This document shows positions 16,689 to 24,435 of a stretch of 35,023 nucleotides of DNA, in pieces. The stretch covers positions 1 through 35,023 of the forward strand of contig JAKAAZ010000003.1 of assembly GCA_021802085.1 (NCBI GenBank), read 5' to 3'. The DNA comes from Acidobacteriota bacterium. Its GTDB lineage: Bacteria > Acidobacteriota > Terriglobia > Terriglobales > Acidobacteriaceae. Numbering within the stretch: the first letter of the stretch is position 1; each line of letters begins with the position of its first letter. Under the pieces are notes generated by a model, which did no database searches, was not told where the DNA came from, and worked only from the letters and a program-made list of their open reading frames with translations. Made by a program: the position numbers and the translations under genes.

Positions 16689-18131
16689 TCACTGCTTCCC
16701 CGGTGTCGACACCCCAGGGTGCTCGGGCGCCGGAGCAGTCGGCAACGCAGGAAGTTGGGCGGAAGGCGGCGGATAGCGGCGCAGATAGGTCCCGATATCC
16801 GGCACCGACTCCAGAATATCCACCTTCGGCTGATAGACGCAGTCTCCTGGCCATGCCGACATAGACGGTGGATTCTCCGGCACGGGATTGATGATCAGCG
16901 GCGTGTTCGGCGGCCCGTCGAAGTCGAAGGCATCGAACATGGGGTCGGCCTTGCCGTCCCGCGCTGTCAGGTGGCTCAGGCCGAAGCGCTCCTCGATGAA
17001 CTTGAGCATCGACGTGAAATCGTAGGTCTTGTGCGAAATGTAGTCGTGTTTCGCGAAGGGCGAAATCACCATCGTGGGCACGCGCGGTCCGTAACCGTAG
17101 GCGTCTACCAGCGGCGGCGGCACGTGGTCGTAGAAGCCGCCGTAATCGTCCCAGGTCAGGAATACGACGCTGTCTTTCCAGTACGGACTTTGCATCAATG
17201 CGTTGAGCAGGCGCGTCACATACCACATCCCCGTCACCGGATATGCCGGCGGGTGCTCGCTGTCGATCCCCATCGGAACAATCCAGGAAACTGCGGGCAG
17301 CGTTCGGTTCTTCAGGTCGTCGAAGTATTCGTTGAGCGAAACCAGGTGCGACATGTCCGCCGGATTATCGCGGACGGCTTTGAAGCCCGGCAGCGGGTTC
17401 CACAGCGAGTAGTGCTTGGGGTCGGGATCGGCAAGATAGTTGCGCTTGCCGGGCGGAGGGGAATTGATGCGCTGGGTTTCCACGTAGTACTTCCACGGAA
17501 TATTCGCCTTGTTGAACAGCTTCACCATGGTGGCGAAGCTGTAACCGCCAGGCGAATCCAGATCGTTCTCAATCTGCTTCAATGAGAACTCGTTGTTGAT
17601 CACCCCGCCCGACTGTGCCGCCACCGTAAAAAGATGGTTCGGCAGACTGGCGCCCATCAGCGACGAAAAGAACCTGTCCGCCAGAACGTAATGCCGCGCG
17701 TAAGCCCAGTAATTCGGGATGTCGCGCTGGTCGTAATAACCCATCGTGTAGGCGCTGCCCTCGGCCCACACGAACCCGTCCATCAAACCGTGATCGTAAT
17801 CGGCATGTGCAATCACCCAGCGATGAGCCAGGTCGCATGGAGGCATCTTCGGCTGCATGTGGAACGGAGCCACGCACTTCGACGACCCCGGCAACTCCGG
17901 AGCACAGGCATCGGGCGGAGGGCCGTCGGCGCCGGGATAGGTGCCAAAGTAGTTATCGAACGAGCGGTTCTCTTGAATAATCCAGATGATGTGCTGGACT
18001 TTCTGGATTCCGGCGGGTGCCCCCTGCTGCGGAGCGGGCAGCGTCGCCCCTGCCGCCCCAGACGCCGCGCAGAACAAGAACGCCGCGCAAGTCACTGCTG
18101 CTGCATAACTGGATCGAGGGATGAATCGCAT
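16689..18131 (-). CDS. Exported phosphoesterase, phospholipase C / acid phosphatase family
   Basis: 480 residues from the ATG at 18131, which has GAAGGAG six bases upstream. A GTG one codon earlier is less well placed. The N-terminal signal peptide (AAAVTCAAFLFCAASGAAGA) sends it out of the cytoplasm. The phosphoesterase family hallmarks are present: ENRSFDNYFGTYPG from residue 54 (metal and nucleophile region), GASLPNHLFT at 160-169, and WDDYGGFYDHVPPP from 327. It ends in a Pro/Ala-rich tail of about 30 residues. Relatives hydrolyse phospholipids or phosphomonoesters such as AcpA substrates. The exact substrate is not predictable. It is downstream of pgi on the same strand but 328 bases away. 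Confidence 0.92.
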   Translation of the reverse strand: MRFIPRSSYAAAVTCAAFLFCAASGAAGATLPAPQQGAPAGIQKVQHIIWIIQENRSFDNYFGTYPGADGPPPDACAPELPGSSKCVAPFHMQPKMPPCDLAHRWVIAHADYDHGLMDGFVWAEGSAYTMGYYDQRDIPNYWAYARHYVLADRFFSSLMGASLPNHLFTVAAQSGGVINNEFSLKQIENDLDSPGGYSFATMVKLFNKANIPWKYYVETQRINSPPPGKRNYLADPDPKHYSLWNPLPGFKAVRDNPADMSHLVSLNEYFDDLKNRTLPAVSWIVPMGIDSEHPPAYPVTGMWYVTRLLNALMQSPYWKDSVVFLTWDDYGGFYDHVPPPLVDAYGYGPRVPTMVISPFAKHDYISHKTYDFTSMLKFIEERFGLSHLTARDGKADPMFDAFDFDGPPNTPLIINPVPENPPSMSAWPGDCVYQPKVDILESVPDIGTYLRRYPPPSAQLPALPTAPAPEHPGVSTPGKQ

Positions 18132-18459
18132 CACAAACTCCTTCTTTGGGAGCTACTGCGAGCTACAGCGCACTCATTCTCGCCGTCGCCTACTTTGCAT
18201 ACATCTTGACGCGGGGAGAAGCAAGCCGGAATTTCCGTTTTGCCTTTCGGCTAACCAATATACCCCCTTATCTCGCTCTCGCGATTTTTTTTATAGGTAC
18301 CAAGGCCAAAGACCCAGGTCATGCCCATCTGGGCCGCTTCCGGGGCCAAAGAACCATCCTTTGCCCCATTTCGAAGCGATTTCTCGGACACTTCTTCGTC
18401 AACCCCAACCACTCGCCGGCCTTCCGCCGTTACCACGGACATGGTAGAAACCCGCGGAC
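18132..18459. other. 328-base intergenic stretch, no gene seen
   Basis: Between pgi and the phosphoesterase gene. Open frames here (plus 18146, minus 18442) lack ribosome sites and protein-like composition. The region must hold the phosphoesterase promoter. On the minus strand TATAAAAAAAA around 18293-18283 is AT-rich, but I cannot pair it with a -35 element. Confidence 0.5.
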
Positions 18460-20172
18460 TTAGCCGAGCGCCTTCTCTACCGCGTCGGCGAGGTACTTGA
18501 GACCTGCTTTCACATCCTTGCCGAGATGGGCGCGCAGGGCGCGACGTCCCCGCTGCTGCAACACGCTCAAATCCCCTGCGGCCTGCGCGTCGATGACTAC
18601 ACCGAAGGTATATTTCTGTTCTGGGATGGCCAGGTCCCGCGCATGGTCGGCTGTCACCTGAAGAAATACTCCGGTGTTGGGGCCGCCTTTGTAATCCTGT
18701 CCGGTGGAGTGCAGGAAGCGCGGACCGAAGCCGAGACAGGTCGCCACCCGCTTCTTGTCCCGAACCGCATGGCGCAACTGTTGCAGAGTTTTTTCGTGCT
18801 CGCGGTCGCGCTGTATGAATCCCAGTACGGCGAAATAATCTCCTGCCTTGATTTGCGCCAGATGCGCGCGCAAATATCCGATCAGGTCCGGCTGCCCGAC
18901 GTCTTGCGCGCCATGGAGAACCGCCGCATAGCTGGAATCGGCAAATAATTTGACGCGGCCATCGTCGAAGATCGGCGTCTCGATCGGCACCTTGCCGGTC
19001 TTTTCGTATTCGTCGGTCAGGCGCCTCGTTTCAATCTTCGCGGCCTCGACGTCGGGCTGATTGAACGCGTCGATGCCGATGACTGACCCGGCGACGGCAG
19101 TCGCGATCTCCCAGGTAAAAAATTGCCCGGCGGCATCGTAGACATCGCGCATCGCCAGGCGAACGACCGGCTGCCCGGCCTTCTCCAGCTTCTCCACGCC
19201 CGCATCGAGGCGGGCATTGTCCGCGCCCTCCAGCCGGACGTAGGCAAAAATTCGATCCTCGCCATAGCGATCGGGGGCGGCGATTTCTTCCAGATCCACC
19301 GGCGTAATGCCCTTGCCCTGTTTGCCGGTCGACTCGGCAATCAGTTGCTCAAACCACGCTCCCATGTCGTAGATGGCGGGCGACGTGAAGAACGTAATCT
19401 TGTCGCGCCCGGCGTTGGCGGCGACGCCCAAAATCAACCCAAGCTGTGCTCCTGGATTTTTCTTTACATCTGTCGCATGGCAGGCATCGACGGCGGACTT
19501 CGCTTTGGGCAGGAACTTCTCCACATCCAGGCCCATCACAGCGGCGGGAACGATACCGAAATTGGAGAGCGCGGAATAGCGCCCGCCTATCTGAGGATCG
19601 CCAAAAAAAATGTGGCGGAATCCATCCGCCTTCGCGACCTGCTCCATGTGCGAGCCGGGATCGGTGACGGCGATGAAGTGCTTGCCCGCCTCCACGCCGA
19701 CAGCTTCCTTCATGCGCGCCATGAAGTATTGCTTGAGGACATTCGGCTCCAGAGTTGAGCCGGATTTGCTGGACACAATGACGACGGTCTTTTTCAGGTC
19801 GACACTTTGCTCGGCGGCACGCACCTGGGCCGGATCGGTGGAATCGACAATGGACAGACGCGGAAATCCATCCTGCCGGCCGAACGTCTCCGCCAGCACC
19901 TCGGGACAGAGACTGGAACCGCCCATGCCGAGGAGCAGGGCATACTGGAAGCCGGCTGTCTGAATGTCACGAGCCAGAGCGCGAAATTCGACCAGGCATT
20001 TTTGCTGACGCTCCACAATATCCAGCCAGCCCAGCCACTTCGATTCATCCTGGTTCGTCCACAGGGCCGCATCGCGCGCCCACAGGCGACTGATTTTTCC
20101 ATTCTGCCAATCAGCGACGGCGGCGGAAAAATCCTGCTCAAGTTTTGCCGGAAGCGTATAGCGAAATTCCAT
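18460..20172 (-). CDS. pgi: Glucose-6-phosphate isomerase
   Basis: Interconverts glucose-6-phosphate and fructose-6-phosphate in glycolysis and gluconeogenesis. The 570-residue protein has two SIS sugar-isomerase domains. The first carries GMGGSSLCPEVL from residue 82 and VSSKSGSTLEPN at 133-144, the phosphate-binding loop. The second includes FADSSYAAVLHGAQDV and LGFGPRFLHSTGQDYKGGPN. In wording it resembles the PGI half of bifunctional transaldolase/PGI proteins more than E. coli Pgi. No transaldolase domain precedes it: the product begins MEFRYTLPAKLEQDFSAAVA and the DNA upstream leads into a divergent gene. It is therefore a stand-alone enzyme here. Coding sequence is uninterrupted. Confidence 0.93.
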   Translation of the reverse strand: MEFRYTLPAKLEQDFSAAVADWQNGKISRLWARDAALWTNQDESKWLGWLDIVERQQKCLVEFRALARDIQTAGFQYALLLGMGGSSLCPEVLAETFGRQDGFPRLSIVDSTDPAQVRAAEQSVDLKKTVVIVSSKSGSTLEPNVLKQYFMARMKEAVGVEAGKHFIAVTDPGSHMEQVAKADGFRHIFFGDPQIGGRYSALSNFGIVPAAVMGLDVEKFLPKAKSAVDACHATDVKKNPGAQLGLILGVAANAGRDKITFFTSPAIYDMGAWFEQLIAESTGKQGKGITPVDLEEIAAPDRYGEDRIFAYVRLEGADNARLDAGVEKLEKAGQPVVRLAMRDVYDAAGQFFTWEIATAVAGSVIGIDAFNQPDVEAAKIETRRLTDEYEKTGKVPIETPIFDDGRVKLFADSSYAAVLHGAQDVGQPDLIGYLRAHLAQIKAGDYFAVLGFIQRDREHEKTLQQLRHAVRDKKRVATCLGFGPRFLHSTGQDYKGGPNTGVFLQVTADHARDLAIPEQKYTFGVVIDAQAAGDLSVLQQRGRRALRAHLGKDVKAGLKYLADAVEKALG

Positions 20173-20429
20173 AGTGTCGCGCTCTCTTCGGTTCTTTAGG
20201 ATTCTGTTGCGTACATCTCGATCGTTTCGTCTTTAATGATAGATGCGCTGGGCGGAGGATAGGAAGCGGCGCACCTAAGATCGGCGGCGAAGCAGTCCGG
20301 ATTTAGAATGAGAAAAGAAGCAGTTGACTCGAGGATTGTTGTCGGGCACGATGCCGTGCGCCCAGAGCACGGGCGTTTGTCACTCACCGCGATCGCTGCC
20401 ACCCAAGCGTACGAAGGAGCAATTTTACA

Positions 20430-20855
20430 ATGGACATCGAAACAATCGACCAGCAATATAGCCAGCTGCAGAACTCGTCGCAGCAGGTGTTTCAGGAGAT
20501 GAAGGACCTGGCGACGAAGCTGCAGGCTGAGTCGGGGAACGGAAATCAGCAAGCTCGCGAATGGGTCCTGGACTTGAAGGAAATCGCGCTGGCGATTCAG
20601 TCGCAACAGCAGCAGACGATGAACCTGCTGCAGGCCATCCACGGCTTCGTCGCCAACCAGAACCAGGACTACAACGCCGGCGACCCGCAGCCGATGCAAA
20701 GCGGCTATGCGCAGCAAGGATTTGTTCCAGGCGCGCCCATGCAGGGGCAACAGCGCGGCGGACTCGGAGGATTTTTGCAGTCCGGATTTGGACGCGCCAT
20801 GGAGATGGGCCTTGGGTTCGGCTTGGGCGACGACTTGATCAACAAATTATTTTAG
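20430..20855 (+). CDS. Hypothetical Gln-rich protein
   Basis: 141 residues. GAAGGAG lies about ten bases before the ATG. Residues 1-75 are helical and Gln-rich with a heptad-like pattern (DQQYSQLQNSSQQVFQEMKD, later LDLKEIALAIQSQQQQTMNL), suggesting a coiled coil. The rest is a low-complexity linker rich in Gln, Gly and Pro, then a glycine-rich end (GGLGGFLQSGFGRAMEMGLG) resembling tails seen in small hydrophobic or DUF-type proteins. There is no signal peptide and no cysteine. I cannot name a family. The 257 bases upstream, shared with divergent pgi, should contain both promoters. Confidence 0.75.
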   Translation: MDIETIDQQYSQLQNSSQQVFQEMKDLATKLQAESGNGNQQAREWVLDLKEIALAIQSQQQQTMNLLQAIHGFVANQNQDYNAGDPQPMQSGYAQQGFVPGAPMQGQQRGGLGGFLQSGFGRAMEMGLGFGLGDDLINKLF

Positions 20856-20882
20856 AGCTGGCGTCGAACACCATAAATTCTT

Positions 20883-20921
20883 CCATCACCCTCTGGATTC
20901 TTCGCTGCGCTCAGAATGACT
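20883..20921. repeat. Interspersed repeat, copy B
   Basis: The 22 bases 20883-20904 and the 12 bases 20910-20921 are identical to two blocks of copy A at 1606-1653. The five-base centre CTGCG replaces the 14-base centre of copy A. The core TTCGCTGCGCTCAGAA is partly palindromic (ATTCT...AGAAT). It lies 28 bases after the stop codon of the Gln-rich protein gene. Confidence 0.75.
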
Positions 20922-21044
20922 CATCTCATTTTTGAGCGCAGTTTTCGTAAATCCCCATGGAGATCGGTCGCATTCAAACCATGGCGATCGATGCAGGGCA
21001 TTTGACAGGACGGCGCTTTGGTTCCGGAGGCGCACCACCGCAGG

Positions 21045-21066
21045 CCGCAGGCAGAGTAGCCTGCGG
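21045..21066. terminator. Hairpin between convergent genes
   Basis: CCGCAGGC (21045-21052) and GCCTGCGG (21059-21066) are perfectly complementary around the loop AGAGTA. It lies between the ends of two convergent genes (20855 and 21115). There is no T run on either strand, so it may be a weak bidirectional terminator or only a structural repeat. Confidence 0.35.
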
Positions 21067-21114
21067 GGATCGCCCACAAGTTTCTGGGGGGAACACCACG
21101 GGGAATGGATTTTG

Positions 21115-21393
21115 TTATGCTCGCCGAACCAGTTGCCGCACGCGGCCGCCTTGTTCGGTGATGCCGTCCAGGACACCTTCCAGGCGGCCCAGCAGTTCAT
21201 GGCCGTCCTGCAGAAAGCCGGGAACATGCTTCCAAAGTTCCTTCATCGCTTCAGGATCCTCGGATAGAATGACCGCTGCTCCCAAACCTGAAGCTGTCAA
21301 TGCAGCCTTCTTGCGTCCGGTAAGCAACAATGCAGCTCCGGCAACCAGAGAGCCTGCCGCCAGTGCCCGCAACCAAGTCATTTCCTGTTCCAT
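21115..21393 (-). CDS. Hypothetical small membrane protein
   Basis: 92 residues from the ATG at 21393 (MEQEMTWLRALAAG), chosen because AAAGGAG lies ten bases upstream. The open frame extends 30 codons further without a better site. Two short hydrophobic stretches (ALAAGSLVAGAALLLTG and KAALTASGLGAAVIL) form a helical hairpin, followed by an amphipathic cytoplasmic tail ending GGRVRQLVRRA. I do not recognise the family. It is convergent with the Gln-rich protein gene. Confidence 0.7.
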   Translation of the reverse strand: MEQEMTWLRALAAGSLVAGAALLLTGRKKAALTASGLGAAVILSEDPEAMKELWKHVPGFLQDGHELLGRLEGVLDGITEQGGRVRQLVRRA

Positions 21394-21569
21394 AGTCGGA
21401 TTACTCCTTTCGCAAAACTCTATCAGATAAGAGATGCGTTCGGCTGTCATTTCAGTTGCGGAAAACTGGTACGAAATCTGCATTCCGGTACGAAACCCAA
21501 TTCAGGAATTTACTTTTGCGCGGATTGGCTTGTGCGCAGAAAACTGCATACCGTTGCAAGTTCCATGAT

Positions 21570-21980
21570 TCAGGGCATTTGGATGCGCAGGAAACGATCG
21601 CGGCGTCTTTTCCGAACCGCATGCCAGGCACGCCACGCATAGATTGTAAGGTTGGCGACGCACACGGCCACGCCACAGATTGTCAGGAGCAGCACGGAGA
21701 CGTTGGGATAGACGATCAAGCCGACGTAGTGCAACAGAAAACTGCCGCGATACGGCGCCAGGCCGGCACGGCGCTGGAAAAAATCCTCCGCCATCGTCAA
21801 TGGACAAGGCCAGGGACCAATCTCCACGGCGATTCCCCATACGAGCGAGGCGAGATGGAACGCGGTCAGCCAGCAGCGGCCAGATGTCCAGAATGCGCCA
21901 AAGATCACCCACAAGATCCAGCTGAGATGCAGGCACAGCACCAGAACCACGAGGGTGTCGTCGAATTGCGCCGACCTCAT
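21570..21980 (-). CDS. DUF2784 family membrane protein
   Basis: 136 residues with four hydrophobic segments: VVLVLCLHLSWILWVIFGAF, LTAFHLASLVWGIAVEI, FLLHYVGLIVYP and SVLLLTICGVAVCVANL. The sequence around H-x2-W, HLASLVWG, GPWPCPLTMAEDFFQRRAG and HYVGLIVYPN matches my memory of DUF2784, small inner-membrane proteins of unknown function in which the CPLT-x2-E motif is conserved. There is no ribosome site before the ATG at 21980, but the family's start agrees with it. It is divergent from the DinB-like gene. Confidence 0.8.
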   Translation of the reverse strand: MRSAQFDDTLVVLVLCLHLSWILWVIFGAFWTSGRCWLTAFHLASLVWGIAVEIGPWPCPLTMAEDFFQRRAGLAPYRGSFLLHYVGLIVYPNVSVLLLTICGVAVCVANLTIYAWRAWHAVRKRRRDRFLRIQMP

Positions 21981-22124
21981 AGCATCATTTTTTCATGCTT
22001 CGAGACTGCGCTCAATCAATGCCCAATGCCATCGGCGAAAAACGCGCCGGGGAGTTTTTTGCCGCGCAGCCGCGGCTCCTGCTACGCTCAGACGTTGGAA
22101 AGTTTCGCACAAGGAGAGTCTCGT

Positions 22125-22709
22125 ATGAAAATGAAGAATCTTGCCGTACTCTCAGTTCTCCTCGTTGGCATCGCGCTGTTGGGGACGCCCCGCTTGCATG
22201 CGCAAGCGACCATGGCCGGGGACCAAGCAGCTCCCACAGATACACCAGCCGGCGCAATCGACCAATTGTTAGGCAAAGTCGAGGGGGAGATGGTTCCGCT
22301 GGTCGAAGCCATGCCCGCGGATAAATTCAACTTTGCTCCCACCAATGGAAATTTTACGGGCGTGCGTACATTCGAGGAGCAAGTCAAGCATGTCACAGGC
22401 GCCAATTACATGATGTTCGGCGCTGCCGCTTCGATCAAGCCGACCGATATGCCGGATATGAAAACTTTGAAGACGAAAGAGCAGATGGTGCAGGCGCTGA
22501 AAGATTCGTTCGCGTTTGCGCACAAGGCCATCGCGACGCTGGACGCGGACAATGCCATGGAAGTCGTGAAGCCGGTCGATGGGGTCGACACCCGGGCGGG
22601 AATCATGTTGTTCGCCATCATTCACATGAACGACCACTTTGGCCAGATGGTGGAATATCTACGCATGAACGGCATTGTCCCGCCATCGAGCCTTCCCAAG
22701 AGCAAGTAA
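22125..22709 (+). CDS. Exported DinB-family protein
   Basis: 194 residues from the ATG at 22125, with AAGGAG at 22111-22116. The upstream part of the open frame is not needed. Residues 1-27 are a signal peptide (KNLAVLSVLLVGIALLG, then LHAQA). The rest is a DinB/YfiT-like four-helix bundle with the likely metal-binding triad H89 (EEQVKHVTGAN), H167 and H171 (IIHMNDHFGQMVEYLRMNG). Cytoplasmic relatives are thiol-dependent S-transferases or of unknown activity. The secretion signal puts this one in the periplasm, where such a cofactor would be unusual. No operon partner is evident. Confidence 0.88.
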   Translation: MKMKNLAVLSVLLVGIALLGTPRLHAQATMAGDQAAPTDTPAGAIDQLLGKVEGEMVPLVEAMPADKFNFAPTNGNFTGVRTFEEQVKHVTGANYMMFGAAASIKPTDMPDMKTLKTKEQMVQALKDSFAFAHKAIATLDADNAMEVVKPVDGVDTRAGIMLFAIIHMNDHFGQMVEYLRMNGIVPPSSLPKSK

Positions 22710-23057
22710 GCCCGCAGAGAAGGCCGCGTGGCCGCATCCATCCCTTCAACTCCAGGCGAGGACACGCATCGTCCAGCAAGTCCTCGCCTGCGTCCCTGTT
22801 TTGGCGACGCGAACATCCGCGACGCACGAGCAGGAGAGAACGCGAATTCCTGTCTACCTTCCTGTTCCTTTTTCATGGCGCACGCGAACCGCGCGCCGGA
22901 ATCGGCCCCATTCCACGGCCACGCCGATCAGTCAACCTAAACCCAGGCCCCAACGTCTAAACCTGTAGGAAAGATTTTCAGGCAACTATCCGCACGCTGC
23001 TTGTTCTTGCCACGGCGAATTCCCACGGACGTTCCCACTCGAAGGAGTTGTTGAATC
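22710..23057. other. 348-base intergenic stretch with one hairpin, no gene seen
   Basis: Between the DinB-like and zinc-ribbon genes. It holds the hairpin at 22753-22790 and, at its end, the GAAGGAG ribosome site of the zinc-ribbon gene (23041-23047). Open frames on both strands (22728 plus, 22876 minus) lack start signals and look like chance frames. No tRNA-like fold was seen. Confidence 0.5.
22753..22790 (+). terminator. Hairpin downstream of the DinB-like gene
   Basis: CAGGCGAGGAC (22753-22763) and GTCCTCGCCTG (22780-22790) are perfectly complementary, an 11-bp stem with a 16-base loop. It lies 43 bases after the stop codon. The trailing sequence CGTCCCTGTTTTGG holds only four consecutive T residues, so termination efficiency is uncertain. 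Confidence 0.55.
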
Positions 23058-23318
23058 ATGGTCAGTCACTGTGCAAACCCCCAATGCCTGAAGCCGCTCC
23101 ATTATCTGCGCGAAGGAAAAGTTTTTTTATTCACCGGAAGAAATACCTCAAAAGGGAAATCGACGCTTCCTCGTCTCGAACATTACTGGCTTTGCGGGGC
23201 CTGTGCGAAGGAATGGACGTTGATGATCGACGAAGAGAACGGCGTGCAGTTGCTGGAAAGGAAGCGTCGGCGCGCTCGAACTGCCCTCGTCGCGCCATCG
23301 GCGGTACCCGCGCTGTAG
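23058..23318 (+). CDS. Small zinc-ribbon protein, hypothetical
   Basis: 86 residues. GAAGGAG lies ten bases before the ATG. Two cysteine pairs, C5/C10 (SHCANPQCLKPLHYLREG) and C46/C49 (HYWLCGACAKEW), frame a short beta-rich domain that should bind one zinc ion. The tail is basic (ERKRRRAR). I recall close relatives with the same SHCANP-C-KPLHYLREG opening as uncharacterised proteins in Acidobacteria. The function is unknown. A nucleic-acid or protein-binding role would be a guess. Confidence 0.8.
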   Translation: MVSHCANPQCLKPLHYLREGKVFLFTGRNTSKGKSTLPRLEHYWLCGACAKEWTLMIDEENGVQLLERKRRRARTALVAPSAVPAL

Positions 23319-23324
23319 CTCCGT

Positions 23325-23371
23325 TTCGCTGAACCTTGAGACGTTTGGATGGACCGTGGTTCTTCAGCGAA
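23325..23371. terminator. Bulged hairpin between convergent genes
   Basis: TTCGCTGAA at 23325-23333 pairs with TTCAGCGAA at 23363-23371, and the stem extends by CC/GG after a three-base bulge. It lies 7 bases after the zinc-ribbon gene and 53 before the end of the convergent glycosyltransferase gene. There is no T run. Confidence 0.35.
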
Positions 23372-23423
23372 GGGGCCAGCGCGAAATGCTCGTTCAGGGA
23401 ACGCAACTGCTATCGGAAACTGT

Positions 23424-24230
23424 CTATGCCTTGGCCACCGGTGCGGCGCTCTTTTTGTGACAGGCCCCGCACTGACTCAGGCCGGCATCCTGATATGGGT
23501 CGGCCCGATAGCATCCGGCCAGTGAGTAGACGCGGACTTTCAATAAATCTTCCAGCATCTTCAATCCATCTTTCAGATAGCTGATCCGGGATCGCTCGTC
23601 ATGTCCCCAGGTGACGGGCACTTCGTCGATGCGCATTCCCAACCGCAAGGCGATATAGAGGATCTCAGGATCGAATCCCCAGCGTTCGATTCGTTGGCGG
23701 GCGAAAATCGTTCGCGCCGCCTCCCTGCGAAATGCCTTGAATCCGCATTGGGTGTCGGCCAGCGGCAGATGCATGATCAGTCGCGTGAGCCAGTTGAAAC
23801 AGCGCCCGAAGAACCGGCGATAGATGGGCTGGCGCAATGTCTGGCGCGAGCGATCGAGCCAGCGGGAACCGATGGCGACATCGGCGCCGTCCGCGATGGC
23901 GGCAAACAGCAGTTCCGCCTCTTCAATGGGCGCCGATAGATCGGCATCGGTAAACATTACAACAGCGCCTCGCGCCTGCAGCATTCCGCTGCGCACGGAA
24001 TAGCCTTTGCCGCGATTGCCAGGGTTTTCGATGAGGCGGAGATTGGGATATTGGCGAGCGGCCGCGGACACGATGGCCGCGGTCCGATCTCGGGAACCAT
24101 CGTTGACCACCAGTACTTCGGCTACCCAATGGCGCGCCTTGACACAGTCCATCACCCGATCCAGCGTCGCGCCGATGCGCGCCTGCTCGTCAAAAGCAGG
24201 AATTACGATGCTGTATTGCGGCTCATCCAT
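23424..24230 (-). CDS. Glycosyltransferase family 2, dolichyl-phosphate glucosyltransferase-like
   Basis: 268 residues. GT-A fold enzyme that moves a sugar from a nucleotide donor to a lipid phosphate at the cytoplasmic face. Motifs: YSIVIPAFDEQARIG at 6-20, VVNDGSRDRT at 41-50, the metal-binding TDADLSAPIEE at 94-104, DTQCGFKAF at 159-167 and ERWGFDPEILYIA at 182-194. These match ALG5/DPM-type enzymes that make undecaprenyl- or dolichyl-phosphate sugars. GAAGGA lies three bases before the ATG. After the catalytic domain comes a short tail with CGACH at 254-258, an oddity for a cytoplasmic enzyme. An ArnT/PMT-like transferase, a possible user of such lipid-linked sugars, occurs at 31.3 kb, not adjacent. 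Confidence 0.92.
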   Translation of the reverse strand: MDEPQYSIVIPAFDEQARIGATLDRVMDCVKARHWVAEVLVVNDGSRDRTAAIVSAAARQYPNLRLIENPGNRGKGYSVRSGMLQARGAVVMFTDADLSAPIEEAELLFAAIADGADVAIGSRWLDRSRQTLRQPIYRRFFGRCFNWLTRLIMHLPLADTQCGFKAFRREAARTIFARQRIERWGFDPEILYIALRLGMRIDEVPVTWGHDERSRISYLKDGLKMLEDLLKVRVYSLAGCYRADPYQDAGLSQCGACHKKSAAPVAKA

Positions 24231-24435
24231 GAGTCCTTCAGTCAGCTAAGGGTTCGGCAAATCCTACAATCGGGGACGGATGGCGGACATCTCCCCAATT
24301 ATGGTGGAACATTCCCCTTTCTGCAATCTTCTTGCGTCGCCAGGCCGCCTGCCGCTGGCTCCGCCGGGCATGCCGACCTGGGCTTGCGGATGGGCGAATT
24401 CAACGCAACGGCCTTTGGATGCTACACTCGCCGAT

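Noticed and set aside
16630..16773. ATG preceded by GGAGG on the plus strand, after the palindrome
   Set aside because: The ribosome-like site is one arm of the palindrome, and the frame is antisense to the phosphoesterase's Pro-rich tail.
18251..18442. 63-residue minus-strand frame after pgi
   Set aside because: No ribosome site, no recognisable motif and low protein-like character. Treated as chance.
21456..22124. Upstream extension of the DinB-like frame
   Set aside because: It is antisense to the DUF2784 gene, and the ATG at 22125 has an ideal ribosome site followed by a signal peptide.
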